Source: Pseudomonas sp. CAN1 | GTDB lineage: Bacteria > Pseudomonadota > Gammaproteobacteria > Pseudomonadales > Pseudomonadaceae | Direction of reading: 5' to 3' | DNA: 64,000 nucleotides | NCBI RefSeq assembly: GCF_030462585.1 | Contig: NZ_JASMRU010000007.1 | Span: 137,453-201,452 of the forward strand | Part shown: positions 1-8,728 of the stretch, in pieces | How the letters are laid out: each line of letters starts with the position of its first letter | Position numbering within the stretch: position 1 is the first letter of the stretch | Made by a program: the position numbers and the translations under genes | Notes under the pieces: model-generated | What the model was told of the DNA's origin: nothing | The model's database searches: none | The model's input: the letters and a program-made list of their open reading frames with translations, nothing else

Positions 1-287
1 GTGAGCAGGCCCTTGATACCGGCGGCGTGGCCGATCCACAGCAGCAGACGGGCCAGTTCGTGGCGTTGTTCGGTGAGCGGCTTGCCGTTGAGCAGCACAT
101 CACCGGCGGTGGGCTGCATCAGGCCGCTGAGCAGGCGCAGCAGGCTGGTCTTGCCGCTGCCGTTGGGGCCGACGATCTGTAGCATTTCGCCCGCGCCCAG
201 TCGCAGATCGAGACGCTCGAACAGCATGCGCCAGTCCCGCTCGCAGGCGAGCGCCACGGTTTCGAGGAGGGGATGGGTCAAGGGCAT
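1..287 (-). CDS. ccmA: CcmA, heme exporter ATP-binding subunit (5' part only)
   Basis: ABC-transporter ATPase of the cytochrome c maturation system, working with CcmB/C/D at the inner membrane to supply heme for c-type cytochromes. The visible 95 residues hold the Walker A motif GPNGSGKTS and the following LLRLLSGL helix typical of CcmA. The start is an ATG at 287; a nearby alternative would be downstream in the same frame. The 3' part, with signature and Walker B motifs, lies left of the window. In P. aeruginosa ccmA also sits beside the fliK-like gene found next here, which supports the call. Confidence 0.9.
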   Translation of the reverse strand, partial: MPLTHPLLETVALACERDWRMLFERLDLRLGAGEMLQIVGPNGSGKTSLLRLLSGLMQPTAGDVLLNGKPLTEQRHELARLLLWIGHAAGIKGLL

Positions 288-544
288 CGGCAACCGTCGG
301 GCAGAAAACAGACAGTGGTGCAAAAACGCGGCCACACCGCCCGGGCCGCCAAGCACGGCCTCGGGCGGCGCATTATACACAGGCGTTCCTACGCCCGACG
401 TCAGGTTTTTCGACAGGGTGTAACGTCAAAACAGCGCACCCTGCCCTGCACAGCGGCCCCCGCGCGGCGCCGGACGGTCTAAAGTGCCGGCAGTGCGCGC
501 CGATACACTGGGCGTAACCCCGTCATCCGCCCCACAGGACCCCG

Positions 545-2164
545 ATGCCGAGCGAAATTGGCGCTTCCCGCCCGCTACCGTCCACGCCTGCGCTGCGCAG
601 CCCGCAGAGTTCAGCCGAGCTGACGCTCAAGATCGCCCAGAGCCTGGGCGACCTGCTGCCGCCGGGGCAGAAAGCCAACGCCGAGGTGCTGGCGGTGCGC
701 GAGGGCCAGGTGAACTTCCAGCTGCTGCTGCGCCTGACCATGGCCAGCGGCCAGCAGGCGCTGGTGGTGGCGGAAAGCCCGCAGGCGCTGGCCAAGGGCA
801 GCACCCTGCAGCTGTCGACGCTGACCCAGACCAACCTCGCCGCCACCCTGCTCAACCAGCCCGGCGCAGCGCTGGGCCTGGGCGGCATCAGCCAGGCACC
901 GCTGAACAGCCTCGACCTCGACGTGCTGCCGGTGGGCACGCTGATCCAGGGCAAGGTCGACGCCAGCCAGCTGATCGCCCAGGGCAAGGCCGAACAGGTG
1001 GTCTACAAGGTGCTGATCACGCTGCTCAACACCCCGCTGGCCGGGCGCCAGATGAGCATCGAATCGCCCAACCCGCTGCCGCTCAACAGCCTGCTCAGCG
1101 CCCGCGTGCAGGACCAGCAGGCCCTGCAGTTCCTGCCGCTGAACGCACGCCTGGACCAGCTCGACCTGAGCCTGCAACTGAGCGCCCAGCAGAGCCGCCA
1201 GGGTTCGCTGGACGGCCTGTTCAAGGCGCTGCAGGGCGCCGGTGGCAATGCTGATGCGGACCTCAGCCCCGACCTGCGCCAGGCGGTGGATAAACTCCTC
1301 GGCGCACTGCCGGACGTACGCCAGCTCAGCGACGCCAAGGGCGTCGCCCAGGCCTTCCAGCAGAGCGGCGTGTTCCTCGAAGCACAGCTGCTGCGCGGCG
1401 TGGAAGGCTTGCCGCAGGATCTCAAGGCCAACCTGCTGCGGCTGATCGCCAGCCTGATGCCGGCCGTGCAGAGCGGCACCGCGGCGGCGGTACTGAACAA
1501 CCTGCCGGGCAATGCCCTGGCCGGAGCCAATAACCTGGCGCAGGCCATGCCCTCCTTCGTACGTAACGCCCTCGGCGTGATCGGCCAGACCAGCGGCCGC
1601 ACGCCCGCCGCCGTGACCTTCCCGCTGCCCAGCCGGCTGGCCCAGGAGCTGGAACAGGAAGGCGACCTGGAAGCCCTGCTGAAACTGGCCGCCGCCGCCG
1701 TCTCGCGGCTACAGACCCACCAGCTCGGCAGCCTGGCGCAGAGCGATGTGCTGCCCGATGGCACGGTGGTGAATACCTGGCAGCTGGAGATTCCCCTGCG
1801 CCAGCAACAGCAGATGGTGCCGATCCAGGTGCGCATCCAGCAGGAGGAAAAGGACAGCCAGGGCAGCAAGGGCGAACGCGAACAACAGCCCCGCGAGATA
1901 CTCTGGCGCGTCGACCTGGCGTTCGACCTGGACAGCCTCGGCCCGCTGCAGGTGCAGGCCACCCTCGCCCACGGCAGCATCGGCACCCAGCTGTGGGCCG
2001 AACGCGCCCACACCGCCAGCCTGATCGATGGCGAGCTGGGCACCTTGCGCCAGCGCCTGAACGACGCCGGGCTCAGTGTCGGCGAGCTGAGCTGCCGCCA
2101 GGGCAAGCCGCCACAGGGAGCGCGCACGGCCGTGGAGCAACGCTGGGTGGACGAGACCGCATGA
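545..2164 (+). CDS. FliK-like flagellar hook-length control domain protein
   Basis: Protein of 539 residues, Gln/Leu/Ala rich in its first two thirds, with a C-terminal segment (about residues 400-520) resembling the FliK C-terminal domain, including LGPLQVQATLAHGSIGTQLWAE. It is distinct from the canonical fliK at 29020-30324 and corresponds in position to the ccmA-linked FliK-domain protein of P. aeruginosa. An AGGA ribosome site precedes the ATG. Its stop overlaps the start of the next gene (ATGA), so the two are translationally coupled. The partner is an FlhB-type C-terminal domain, echoing the FliK-FlhB partnership. A role in flagellar export is plausible but not shown. Confidence 0.8.
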   Translation: MPSEIGASRPLPSTPALRSPQSSAELTLKIAQSLGDLLPPGQKANAEVLAVREGQVNFQLLLRLTMASGQQALVVAESPQALAKGSTLQLSTLTQTNLAATLLNQPGAALGLGGISQAPLNSLDLDVLPVGTLIQGKVDASQLIAQGKAEQVVYKVLITLLNTPLAGRQMSIESPNPLPLNSLLSARVQDQQALQFLPLNARLDQLDLSLQLSAQQSRQGSLDGLFKALQGAGGNADADLSPDLRQAVDKLLGALPDVRQLSDAKGVAQAFQQSGVFLEAQLLRGVEGLPQDLKANLLRLIASLMPAVQSGTAAAVLNNLPGNALAGANNLAQAMPSFVRNALGVIGQTSGRTPAAVTFPLPSRLAQELEQEGDLEALLKLAAAAVSRLQTHQLGSLAQSDVLPDGTVVNTWQLEIPLRQQQQMVPIQVRIQQEEKDSQGSKGEREQQPREILWRVDLAFDLDSLGPLQVQATLAHGSIGTQLWAERAHTASLIDGELGTLRQRLNDAGLSVGELSCRQGKPPQGARTAVEQRWVDETA

Positions 2165-2502
2165 AGAAAGCCAGAAAACCACCGCGCCAGGTCATCGCCC
2201 TCAACTACGACGGGCAGAACGCCCCGACCCTGACGGCCAAGGGCGACGACGAACTGGCGGAAACCATCCTCGCCATCGCCCGTCATCACGAGGTGCCGAT
2301 CTACGAGAACGGTGAGCTGGTACGCCTGCTGGCGCGGCTGGAGCTGGGCGACGCGATCCCCGAGGCGCTCTATCGCACCATCGCCGAGATCATCGCCTTC
2401 GCCTGGTACCTCAAGGGCAAGAGCCCGCTGAACGACGCCCCCGGCGATGTGCCGGACGCCATGCCCCTGCTGCTGCAGGGGCCGGATTCAAAGCGGCGCT
2501 GA
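2161..2502 (+). CDS. Orphan FlhB-type C-terminal domain protein (FhlB-like)
   Basis: Small soluble protein of 113 residues that aligns along its length with the cytoplasmic C-terminal domain of FlhB: VIALNYDGQNAPTLTAKG matches VALQYDAEKGGAPRLLAKG of the FlhB encoded at 22751-23887, and the match continues to the YLKGK region. It has no transmembrane part and no NPTH autocleavage motif; it begins just after where that motif would be. It therefore resembles the released FlhB fragment that changes export specificity. It is coupled by a 4-base overlap to the FliK-like gene. The function is inferred from family resemblance. Confidence 0.8.
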   Translation: MKKARKPPRQVIALNYDGQNAPTLTAKGDDELAETILAIARHHEVPIYENGELVRLLARLELGDAIPEALYRTIAEIIAFAWYLKGKSPLNDAPGDVPDAMPLLLQGPDSKRR

Positions 2503-2508
2503 GGCACC

Positions 2509-3006
2509 TCAGGCACGGCACTCGCAGCCCAGCTGGGTCGGCGGGTGCTCGCCGGAGGGCGCGTAGTGGTGGAACTCGCGCACGGAGCAGCGGATCGGCC
2601 GCTCGTCTTCGACGTGGTAGTGCACCATGCTGCTGGTCACCTCGCGCAGCTGCGCCAGGGAAAGCGGCTTGTCCAGCACGTCCAGCAATGGCACGCGGTT
2701 GGCCCAGGCCCACTGGAACAGGCCGCGCTTCTCCTCGGCACTGTAGTTGCCCACCAGCAGGAACTGGCGGAAAGCGCTGTTCTGGCTCAGGGACTTCAGG
2801 CTGAGCAGCTCGTTGGGACCCGGCACGAAGTCATCGTGGATGAACAGGCTGTAACGCTGCCGTCCGGACAGCGCCTTGCGCACTTCATCCAGGTTCAGGC
2901 AGAGACTCAGGTGGTAGAACTCCAGGCGGTTGAGCAACACGCTGTAGTTCAGCAAGCGGCCGGGGTGCGAGCACAGCACCATGGCCCGGCGTGGATTGTT
3001 CGCCAT
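2509..3006 (-). CDS. Uncharacterised receiver-like protein
   Basis: Protein of 165 residues that I cannot name. It looks like a degenerate response-regulator receiver fold: beta-strand/Asp text AMVLCSHPG and YSLFIHDDF early, FLLVGNYS in the middle, and VLDKPLSLAQL near the end, where receivers carry their conserved Lys-Pro. The C-terminal tail has Cys-rich LGCECRA. No output domain is present. The ATG at 3006 is preferred to an in-frame GTG at 3021 because GAGGG lies 8 bases upstream of it. It is convergent with the FlhB-like gene and divergent from the RNase T2 gene. Confidence 0.6.
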   Translation of the reverse strand: MANNPRRAMVLCSHPGRLLNYSVLLNRLEFYHLSLCLNLDEVRKALSGRQRYSLFIHDDFVPGPNELLSLKSLSQNSAFRQFLLVGNYSAEEKRGLFQWAWANRVPLLDVLDKPLSLAQLREVTSSMVHYHVEDERPIRCSVREFHHYAPSGEHPPTQLGCECRA

Positions 3007-3204
3007 CGCTATGGCCCTCACGGAAATTTCGATGGGGCCAATCTAGCGACGATTTGCCGCTTTTCTTATCAGACAAGTCCTAAACACGAGCAGTGAAACT
3101 CTTACATTCGGCACTCTCCGACAGAAGGTCACTCGGCGAGCCTAGAATCCGACCACCGATTCCTGCGTCCTCCCTGCCCTCCCCTTCATGACAAGGAAAG
3201 ATCG

Positions 3205-4212
3205 ATGAAGCGCGCCGCCGGCCTCCTCCTGGCCCTCTCGCTTGCCTGCGCCACCCAGGCCCCCGCACTGGAAGCCACCCAGGGCACCTTCGAAGTCTCG
3301 ACCCGTTGTGAGGCTTTCCAGTCGTTCAAGAAGGGCACCAATCCCGGCGCCCTCAGCGTCGAGCCCGGGCAGAGCTACCGGATCGTCGAGGTCAACAAGG
3401 CCGACTATCAGTGGTTGCGGTTGCAGCTTCCCGGTGACGGCAATCCGCTGCGCTGGGTGGCCGCCAGCTGCGGGACGCCCCACGACCTGGTGGTGGCGGG
3501 CGCAAGCGGCAAGCAGGATCGCGGCGCAGCGGCGCAGTGCCGCACCGCCGACACCTACGACAGCTACGTGCTGGCCCTGAGCTGGCAGCCCGGCTTCTGC
3601 GAGCACAGCGCCAACGGCGCGGCCAAGCCCGAGTGCCAGGCCATGGGCAGCGGCAAACTGGGTATCCGCAACTTCACCCTGCACGGCCTGTGGCCGAACC
3701 GCAGCGAATGCGGCAAGCGCTATGGCGACTGTGGCGGCGCCGACCTGCAGCTGAGCGCCAGCACCCTGGACTACATCAAGCCGTGGATGCCGAACTTCTA
3801 TTTCAGCACCCAGCTGGGCAACCACGAGTGGAAGAAGCATGGCGTCTGCCAGACCGCCATGGGCGACGATGAGTATTTCCGCTTCGCGGTGGACCTGGTG
3901 AAGTCGTTCAACGACTCGCCGGCTGGCACCTATGTGCGCGAACAGTCCGGCGGCGCGATCTCGCGGCAGGCGTTCTATGCGAAATGGGATGAGGAGTTCG
4001 GCAGCCAGCAAGCCGCCAACAACGTGCTGCTGCTGTGCAGCGGCGACTACCTGCAGGAGATTCGCATCACCCTGCCGCGGGACCTGAAAGGCGCCCGCTC
4101 GGTCCGGCAGATCATCGGCAGCGATTTCGCCACGCAACCCGCCCAGGACCGCAAGGAATGCCGCGCGGAGCGGATTCTCATCGAATCACCGGGCACTGCC
4201 GCCAGCCAGTGA
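3205..4212 (+). CDS. Secreted ribonuclease T2 family enzyme with extra N-terminal domain
   Basis: Protein of 335 residues with an N-terminal signal peptide (cut probably after the Ala-Pro-Ala region, near residue 22). Both T2 catalytic blocks are present: FTLHGLWPN (CAS I) and HEWKKHGVC (CAS II), with their active-site histidines and Glu/Lys. It should cleave RNA through a 2',3'-cyclic phosphate in the periplasm or outside. It is longer than E. coli RNase I: about 75 residues between signal peptide and RNase domain look like an SH3-type domain (SYRIVEV...YQWLRLQL...RWVAASCG). Many cysteines suggest disulfides. It is convergent with the chemotaxis operon. Confidence 0.88.
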   Translation: MKRAAGLLLALSLACATQAPALEATQGTFEVSTRCEAFQSFKKGTNPGALSVEPGQSYRIVEVNKADYQWLRLQLPGDGNPLRWVAASCGTPHDLVVAGASGKQDRGAAAQCRTADTYDSYVLALSWQPGFCEHSANGAAKPECQAMGSGKLGIRNFTLHGLWPNRSECGKRYGDCGGADLQLSASTLDYIKPWMPNFYFSTQLGNHEWKKHGVCQTAMGDDEYFRFAVDLVKSFNDSPAGTYVREQSGGAISRQAFYAKWDEEFGSQQAANNVLLLCSGDYLQEIRITLPRDLKGARSVRQIIGSDFATQPAQDRKECRAERILIESPGTAASQ

Positions 4213-4227
4213 GGCCGGCGCTGCGGG

Positions 4228-4635
4228 TCAGTTGCCCGGCTTGCCCTGGTGCAGGCGCGCCACCAGCTCAGCCTCGGCCTGGGACAGCCCGCAGCTCTGG
4301 GTCAGGTCCTCGGGGCTGGCGCCCATGCCGACCAGGCGCGCGGCCTGGCTGAAGGACAGGCTGGTGGGGTCGCGCTGTTCGATGCGCACCAGGCGCTCGG
4401 GCAGCGGCGCGACCTGCTTGTTCAGCTCACGCAGCTCTTCGCCCATGCGGATGTTGATCTGCTGGTAGGACTCGATGCGCTTGCCCTGTTCCTTCAGGCG
4501 CTGCTCGAACACCGCCAGCTGCTTGGCCAGCTGTACGGCCTGCGCCTCCTGGGCGCGCTGCCGGCCGGACAGCCACACGCAAGCGCAGGCCAGGCCCGCG
4601 CAGGCGATAGCGAGCACCACCAGGGCGATCAGCAC
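4228..4635 (-). CDS. DUF2802 membrane-anchored coiled-coil protein
   Basis: Protein of 135 residues with one N-terminal membrane helix (MLIALVVLAIACAGLACACV), a coiled-coil stretch of about 60 residues and a C-terminal helix-turn-helix-like DUF2802 segment (AARLVGMGASPEDLTQSCGLSQAEAELVARLH). It begins with GTG one base after the cheW stop and is the last gene of the cheA-cheW block, as in P. aeruginosa. The function of this family is unknown. The location suggests a link to the chemotaxis array or flagellum. No terminator hairpin is obvious before the convergent RNase gene. Confidence 0.8.
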   Translation of the reverse strand: MLIALVVLAIACAGLACACVWLSGRQRAQEAQAVQLAKQLAVFEQRLKEQGKRIESYQQINIRMGEELRELNKQVAPLPERLVRIEQRDPTSLSFSQAARLVGMGASPEDLTQSCGLSQAEAELVARLHQGKPGN

Positions 4636-4636
4636 C

Positions 4637-5116
4637 TCAGATGCTCTCCAGCTCCGACCACTCTTCCTCGGTCATCATCTTGTCCAGCTCGACCAGGATC
4701 AGCAGTTCGCCGTTCTTGTTGCAGACGCCCTGGATGAACTTGGCCGATTCCTCGTTACCGACGTTCGGTGCGGTCTCGATCTCGGACTGGCGCAGGTAGA
4801 CGACCTCGGCGACGCTATCGACCAGGATGCCGACGACCTGCTTGTCGGCCTCGATGATGACGATGCGGGTGTTGTCCGAGACCGGCGCCGGGTCCAGGCC
4901 GAAGCGCTGGCGGGTGTCGATCACGGTGACCACGTTGCCGCGCAGGTTGATGATGCCCAGCACGTAGCTCGGGGCACCGGGGACCGGCGCGATCTCGGTG
5001 TAGCGCAGCACTTCCTGGACCTGCATCACGTTGATGCCATAGGTCTCGTTGTCCAGGCGGAAGGTGACCCACTGCAGAATCGGATCTTCGGCACCTTGCG
5101 CTGACGTTTTCTTCAT
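4637..5116 (-). CDS. cheW: CheW chemotaxis coupling protein
   Basis: Scaffold protein linking methyl-accepting chemoreceptors to CheA. The 159 residues form one CheW (SH3-like double barrel) domain with the family text WVTFRLDNETYGINVMQVQEVLRYTEI and YVLGIINLRGNVVTVIDTRQRFGL. The ATG is preceded by GAGGGG. It follows parP and precedes the DUF2802 gene in one transcription unit with cheA, cheB, motC and motD. Confidence 0.95.
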   Translation of the reverse strand: MKKTSAQGAEDPILQWVTFRLDNETYGINVMQVQEVLRYTEIAPVPGAPSYVLGIINLRGNVVTVIDTRQRFGLDPAPVSDNTRIVIIEADKQVVGILVDSVAEVVYLRQSEIETAPNVGNEESAKFIQGVCNKNGELLILVELDKMMTEEEWSELESI

Positions 5117-5177
5117 ATCCCCTCGCCTCTTCTGGTTCCACGCCGCCTGCGGCGCGGAGGTTGTCTTTCGTATTCGG

Positions 5178-6146
5178 TTAGTGCTGCAGGCGCTTGGCGC
5201 CGCCGCTGGCGATCAGTTCGGCCAGGGCCGCGACGTCGAGCAGTGCACACATCTGGTCGATCACCGTGCCGGCCAGCCACGGGCGTTGCTGGCGATGGCT
5301 GCGCCACTTCACCTCGGACGGGTCCAGGCGCACCGAGCGGCTGACCTGGTGTACGGCCAGCCCCCACTCGTAGCCCTGCACGGAAATCACGTATTGCAGG
5401 CCTTCGCGGTAGTCGTCGCGGTAGCGCTCGGGCATCACCCAGCGCGCGGTGTCGAGTACCTTCAGGTTGCCATTCTGGCCGGGCAGGATGCCGAGGAACC
5501 AGTCCGGCTGGCCGAACAGCGGGGTCAGGTCGTGCCCCGCCAGCGGGTAGATCGAGCCCAGGCACACCAGCGGCACCGCCAGGGTCAGCCCGGCGACATC
5601 GAACAGCAGGCACTCGAAGGGCTCGGCGGCCCAAACCGGGCGGCCGTCATCCAGCAGCTTCAGCGGCGCGGCGGGCATCTCGGCGCTGCCCGGCTGGTGC
5701 AGGTCGATCACCTGGGCCAGTTGCGCGGGCAGCTCGTCGGCGGGTGCAGCTTCGATCAACGGCTCAGCAACGGCCGGCAGCTCCGGGAGGCGCAGCTCGG
5801 CGACCGGTGCTTGAACGACAGGTGCGCGGGGGGCAGTACTTAGCCGCGCATCACGCACCTGCTCTTCCAGCACGGCGGCTTCGAACTCGTCGATGCTGAC
5901 GCTGGTTTCGCTCGCCTCGACCACCAGGGCCAGGGGCTCGGCGACCGGTTCGGCAAAGACAGTCGGCGCCGCAATCACCGGCTCGCTGACCACCAGGGCC
6001 ACCGGGGCAATCGGTGCGACGGGCGCGACCACGGGCTGCGCCACCGGCTCCGGGGCGAAGTCTTCGAAGGTGGCCTCCTGCAGCAGCGCATCCAGGTAGG
6101 ACTGCAGCGCGAGCTGGGGGCGAGTGGCGGTAGCGGAACGACTCAT
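5178..6146 (-). CDS. parP: ParP-like CheW-domain protein
   Basis: Protein of 322 residues with two parts. Residues 1-150 are Ala/Pro/Val/Glu rich and probably disordered; the C-terminal half is a CheW-like domain (ECLLFDVAGLTLAVPLVCLGSIYPL, then WFLGILPGQNGNLKVLDTARWV). Its position between parC and cheW matches ParP of Vibrio and the equivalent Pseudomonas gene. ParP proteins hold ParC and CheA together at the cell pole. The symbol rests on order and domain layout. Confidence 0.8.
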   Translation of the reverse strand: MSRSATATRPQLALQSYLDALLQEATFEDFAPEPVAQPVVAPVAPIAPVALVVSEPVIAAPTVFAEPVAEPLALVVEASETSVSIDEFEAAVLEEQVRDARLSTAPRAPVVQAPVAELRLPELPAVAEPLIEAAPADELPAQLAQVIDLHQPGSAEMPAAPLKLLDDGRPVWAAEPFECLLFDVAGLTLAVPLVCLGSIYPLAGHDLTPLFGQPDWFLGILPGQNGNLKVLDTARWVMPERYRDDYREGLQYVISVQGYEWGLAVHQVSRSVRLDPSEVKWRSHRQQRPWLAGTVIDQMCALLDVAALAELIASGGAKRLQH

Positions 6147-6249
6147 GATGGATGACCGCGCAAGATGACTGTCCAGCCTATCGGCAGCGGGTGCGCCGCT
6201 CTTGAGCGCATCCGTCGGATTCTTTGGTTCGGGCCCGGCAACGACATGC

Positions 6250-7038
6250 TCAGGCTACCTGGCTCGCCGGCAGATGGGCCAGCAAATGCTTGAGCAACGC
6301 GCGATAGGCGATCACGCCACGGCTGTTGCTGTCGTTGCGCGAAGGCACGGTGCCCAGGCGGCTGGCGTCGCGCAGCTTGGTATCCACCGGGATGAACGCC
6401 TGCCAGAGCGTTTCCGGGTAGGTGTCGCGCAGCACCCGCAGGGTGCCCAGGGAGGCCTGGGTACGGCGGTCGAACAGGGTCGGCACGATGGTGAACGGCA
6501 GCGCCTGCTTGCGCGAGCGGTTGACCATCTTCAGGGTGTTGACCATGCGCTCCAGGCCCTTGAGGGCAAGGAATTCGGTCTGCACCGGGATCACCAGGTG
6601 CTGGCTGGCCGCCATCGCGTTGACCATCAGCACGCCCAGCAGCGGCGGGCTGTCGATGATCGCGTGGTCGAACTGGTTCCAAAGCTGCGCCAAGCTCTTG
6701 GCGATCACCAGGCCCAGGCCGTTCTGCCCGGGCGACTGGCGCTCCAGGGTGGCCAGCGCGGTGCTCGACGGCAGCAGGCGGATGTTCTCGTGGCTGGTGG
6801 GCAGCAGCAGCGATTCGGGGAGCCCCTCGGGCACGTTGCCCTGGTGCAGGAACAGGTCGAACACGCTGTGTTCCAGGCTGTCCGGGTCATGGCCGAAATA
6901 GCTGGTCATCGAGCCATGGGGGTCCAGGTCGACGATCAGCACGCGCTTGCCGGCATCCGCCAGCAAGCCCGCGAGGGCGATGGAGGATGTGGTCTTGCCG
7001 ACGCCACCTTTCTGGTTGGCTACCGCCCAGACTTTCAT
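6250..7038 (-). CDS. parC: ParC, ParA-type ATPase for chemosensory array positioning
   Basis: MinD/ParA family ATPase of 262 residues. It carries the deviant Walker A motif KGGVGKTT near residue 11, VLIVDLDPHGS (Walker A'), and FDHAIIDSPPLLG (Walker B region). In Vibrio and Pseudomonas the equivalent protein recruits chemotaxis clusters to the old pole and helps share them at division. It sits between motD and parP in the che operon, far from any partition locus, so a plasmid or chromosome partition role is unlikely. Confidence 0.85.
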   Translation of the reverse strand: MKVWAVANQKGGVGKTTSSIALAGLLADAGKRVLIVDLDPHGSMTSYFGHDPDSLEHSVFDLFLHQGNVPEGLPESLLLPTSHENIRLLPSSTALATLERQSPGQNGLGLVIAKSLAQLWNQFDHAIIDSPPLLGVLMVNAMAASQHLVIPVQTEFLALKGLERMVNTLKMVNRSRKQALPFTIVPTLFDRRTQASLGTLRVLRDTYPETLWQAFIPVDTKLRDASRLGTVPSRNDSNSRGVIAYRALLKHLLAHLPASQVA

Positions 7039-7086
7039 AGTGCAGGCTCCCCGCTGGCACAGGATCGGTTCAGGGTAATCATGACG

Positions 7087-7971
7087 TCAGTTCCCTGCGG
7101 CCGATGACGAAGAATTGACGGCGCCACTGGCGGGCGCCTCGCTGGCAAGCACTGGTGCAGATTGCGTGCCAGCGTGGCGCAGCACCGGGTCGGGCTGCGC
7201 CTTGGCGCTGCCCACGCCGCTGATGCTGCGGCGTACCTCGAGGTTGCGGGAGATCACCAGGACCACCCGGCGATTGCGCGCGCGACCGTCTGCCGTGGCA
7301 TTGTCCGCCACCGGCTGGAATTCGCCATAGCCCACCGCGGCCAGCCGACCGGCGTCCAGGCCGTCCTGGGCGAGCATGCGGACGATGCTGGCGGCGCGGG
7401 CGGTGGACAGCTCCCAGTTGGTCGGGTACTGGGCGTTGTGGATCGGTACGTTGTCGGTGAAGCCTTCCACGTGGACCGGGTTGCGGTAAGGCGACAGAAT
7501 CTTGGCGACTTTCTCGATGATCTCGAAGGCCGCGTCATTGGGGATCGCATCGCCGCTGGAGAACAGCAGGCTGGAATTGAGGGTGATCTCGATCCACAGC
7601 TCGTTGCCGCGCACCGACAGCTGGTCGGTGGAGATCAGGTCGCCGAAGGCCTGGCGCACGCTGTCGCTGATCTGCTGCAGCGAATCCGGGTTGCCCTGGG
7701 CCTGGCCTTCGTCCTGCGGGTCGCTGATCGACTGGTCCGGCTGCTGGGTACGCGGGCGCTCTTCGCCGACCGGGATCGGCCGCACCGAGCGATCGGGCTG
7801 GTTGAACACGCCGGTGAGGGTTTCCGAGAGGATCTTGTACTTGCCCTCGTTGATCGAGGAGATCGAGTACATCACCACGAAGAAGGCGAACAGCAAGGTG
7901 ATGAAGTCCGCGTAGGACACCAGCCAGCGTTCGTGATTCTCGTGTTCCTCATGACGTCTGCGGCGAGGCAT
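7087..7971 (-). CDS. motD: MotD flagellar stator subunit (MotB-like)
   Basis: Second-stator protein of 294 residues. A basic/acidic N-terminus (MPRRRRHEEHENHE) leads to one membrane helix VSYADFITLLFAFFVVMYS, in which the Asp is the proton-binding residue. The C-terminal OmpA-like peptidoglycan-binding domain shows NWELSTARAASIVRML and GRARNRRVVLVI. The ATG at 7971 is chosen over one at 7977 because GGAGGGG lies 7 bases upstream of it and would abut the other. With MotC it powers the motor beside the separate MotAB stator, known from P. aeruginosa. Confidence 0.93.
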   Translation of the reverse strand: MPRRRRHEEHENHERWLVSYADFITLLFAFFVVMYSISSINEGKYKILSETLTGVFNQPDRSVRPIPVGEERPRTQQPDQSISDPQDEGQAQGNPDSLQQISDSVRQAFGDLISTDQLSVRGNELWIEITLNSSLLFSSGDAIPNDAAFEIIEKVAKILSPYRNPVHVEGFTDNVPIHNAQYPTNWELSTARAASIVRMLAQDGLDAGRLAAVGYGEFQPVADNATADGRARNRRVVLVISRNLEVRRSISGVGSAKAQPDPVLRHAGTQSAPVLASEAPASGAVNSSSSAAGN

Positions 7972-7987
7972 GCGCATCCCCTCCCCC

Positions 7988-8728
7988 TCAGCCGACGAAG
8001 CCTTGCAGCTTCAACTCGATGGAGCGCGGGTTCTCACCCTCGGCGATGGACAGCAGGCCTTCCATCAGCATTTCGCGGTAGCAGGACTGGCGCAGCACGA
8101 TGCTCTTCAGCTTGTTGCCGATGGGCAACAGCAGCAGGTTGGCCAGGCCGACGCCATAGATGGTGGCGACGAAGGCCACGGCGATGCCGTTGCCCAGCTG
8201 GCTGGGGTCGGCCAGGTTGCCCATCACGTGGATCAGGCCCATCACCGCACCGATGATGCCGATGGTCGGCGAGTAGCCACCCATGCTTTCGAAGACCTTC
8301 GCCGCCGCCAGGTCGCGGCTTTCCTGGTTGAACAGGTCGACTTCGAGGATGCTGCGGATGGCTTCCGGCTCGGTGCCGTCCACCAGCAGTTGCAGGCCCT
8401 TGCGCGCATAGGGGTCGCGCTCGGCGTCGGCGACGGTTTCCAGGCCGAGCAGGCCTTCCTTGCGCGCGGTCATGCTCCATCCGACCACGCGGCTGATGCC
8501 GCCCACCAGGTCGACTGCCGGCGGCAGCACCACCCAGCGCAGCATGGTCACAGCGCGCTTGAGCACCGGCACCGGGGTCTGCAGCAGCGCGGCGGCCAGG
8601 GTGCCGCCCACCACGATCAGTGCCGCCGGGCCATTGGCCAGGGCACCGACGTGCCCGCCCTCGAGGAAGTTGCCACCGATGATGGCAACCAGCGCGAGGA
8701 TCAGGCCGACCAGGCTGAGGACATCCAT
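7988..8728 (-). CDS. motC: MotC flagellar stator subunit (MotA-like)
   Basis: Inner-membrane proton-channel subunit of 246 residues with four predicted membrane helices. The first is LSLVGLILALVAIIGG, and the last pair includes the MotA-type stretch GYSPTIGIIGAVMGLIHVM, with its conserved Pro. The ATG overlaps the cheB stop by one base (TGATG), showing translational coupling. It lies 16 bases before motD, its partner. Confidence 0.94.
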   Translation of the reverse strand: MDVLSLVGLILALVAIIGGNFLEGGHVGALANGPAALIVVGGTLAAALLQTPVPVLKRAVTMLRWVVLPPAVDLVGGISRVVGWSMTARKEGLLGLETVADAERDPYARKGLQLLVDGTEPEAIRSILEVDLFNQESRDLAAAKVFESMGGYSPTIGIIGAVMGLIHVMGNLADPSQLGNGIAVAFVATIYGVGLANLLLLPIGNKLKSIVLRQSCYREMLMEGLLSIAEGENPRSIELKLQGFVG

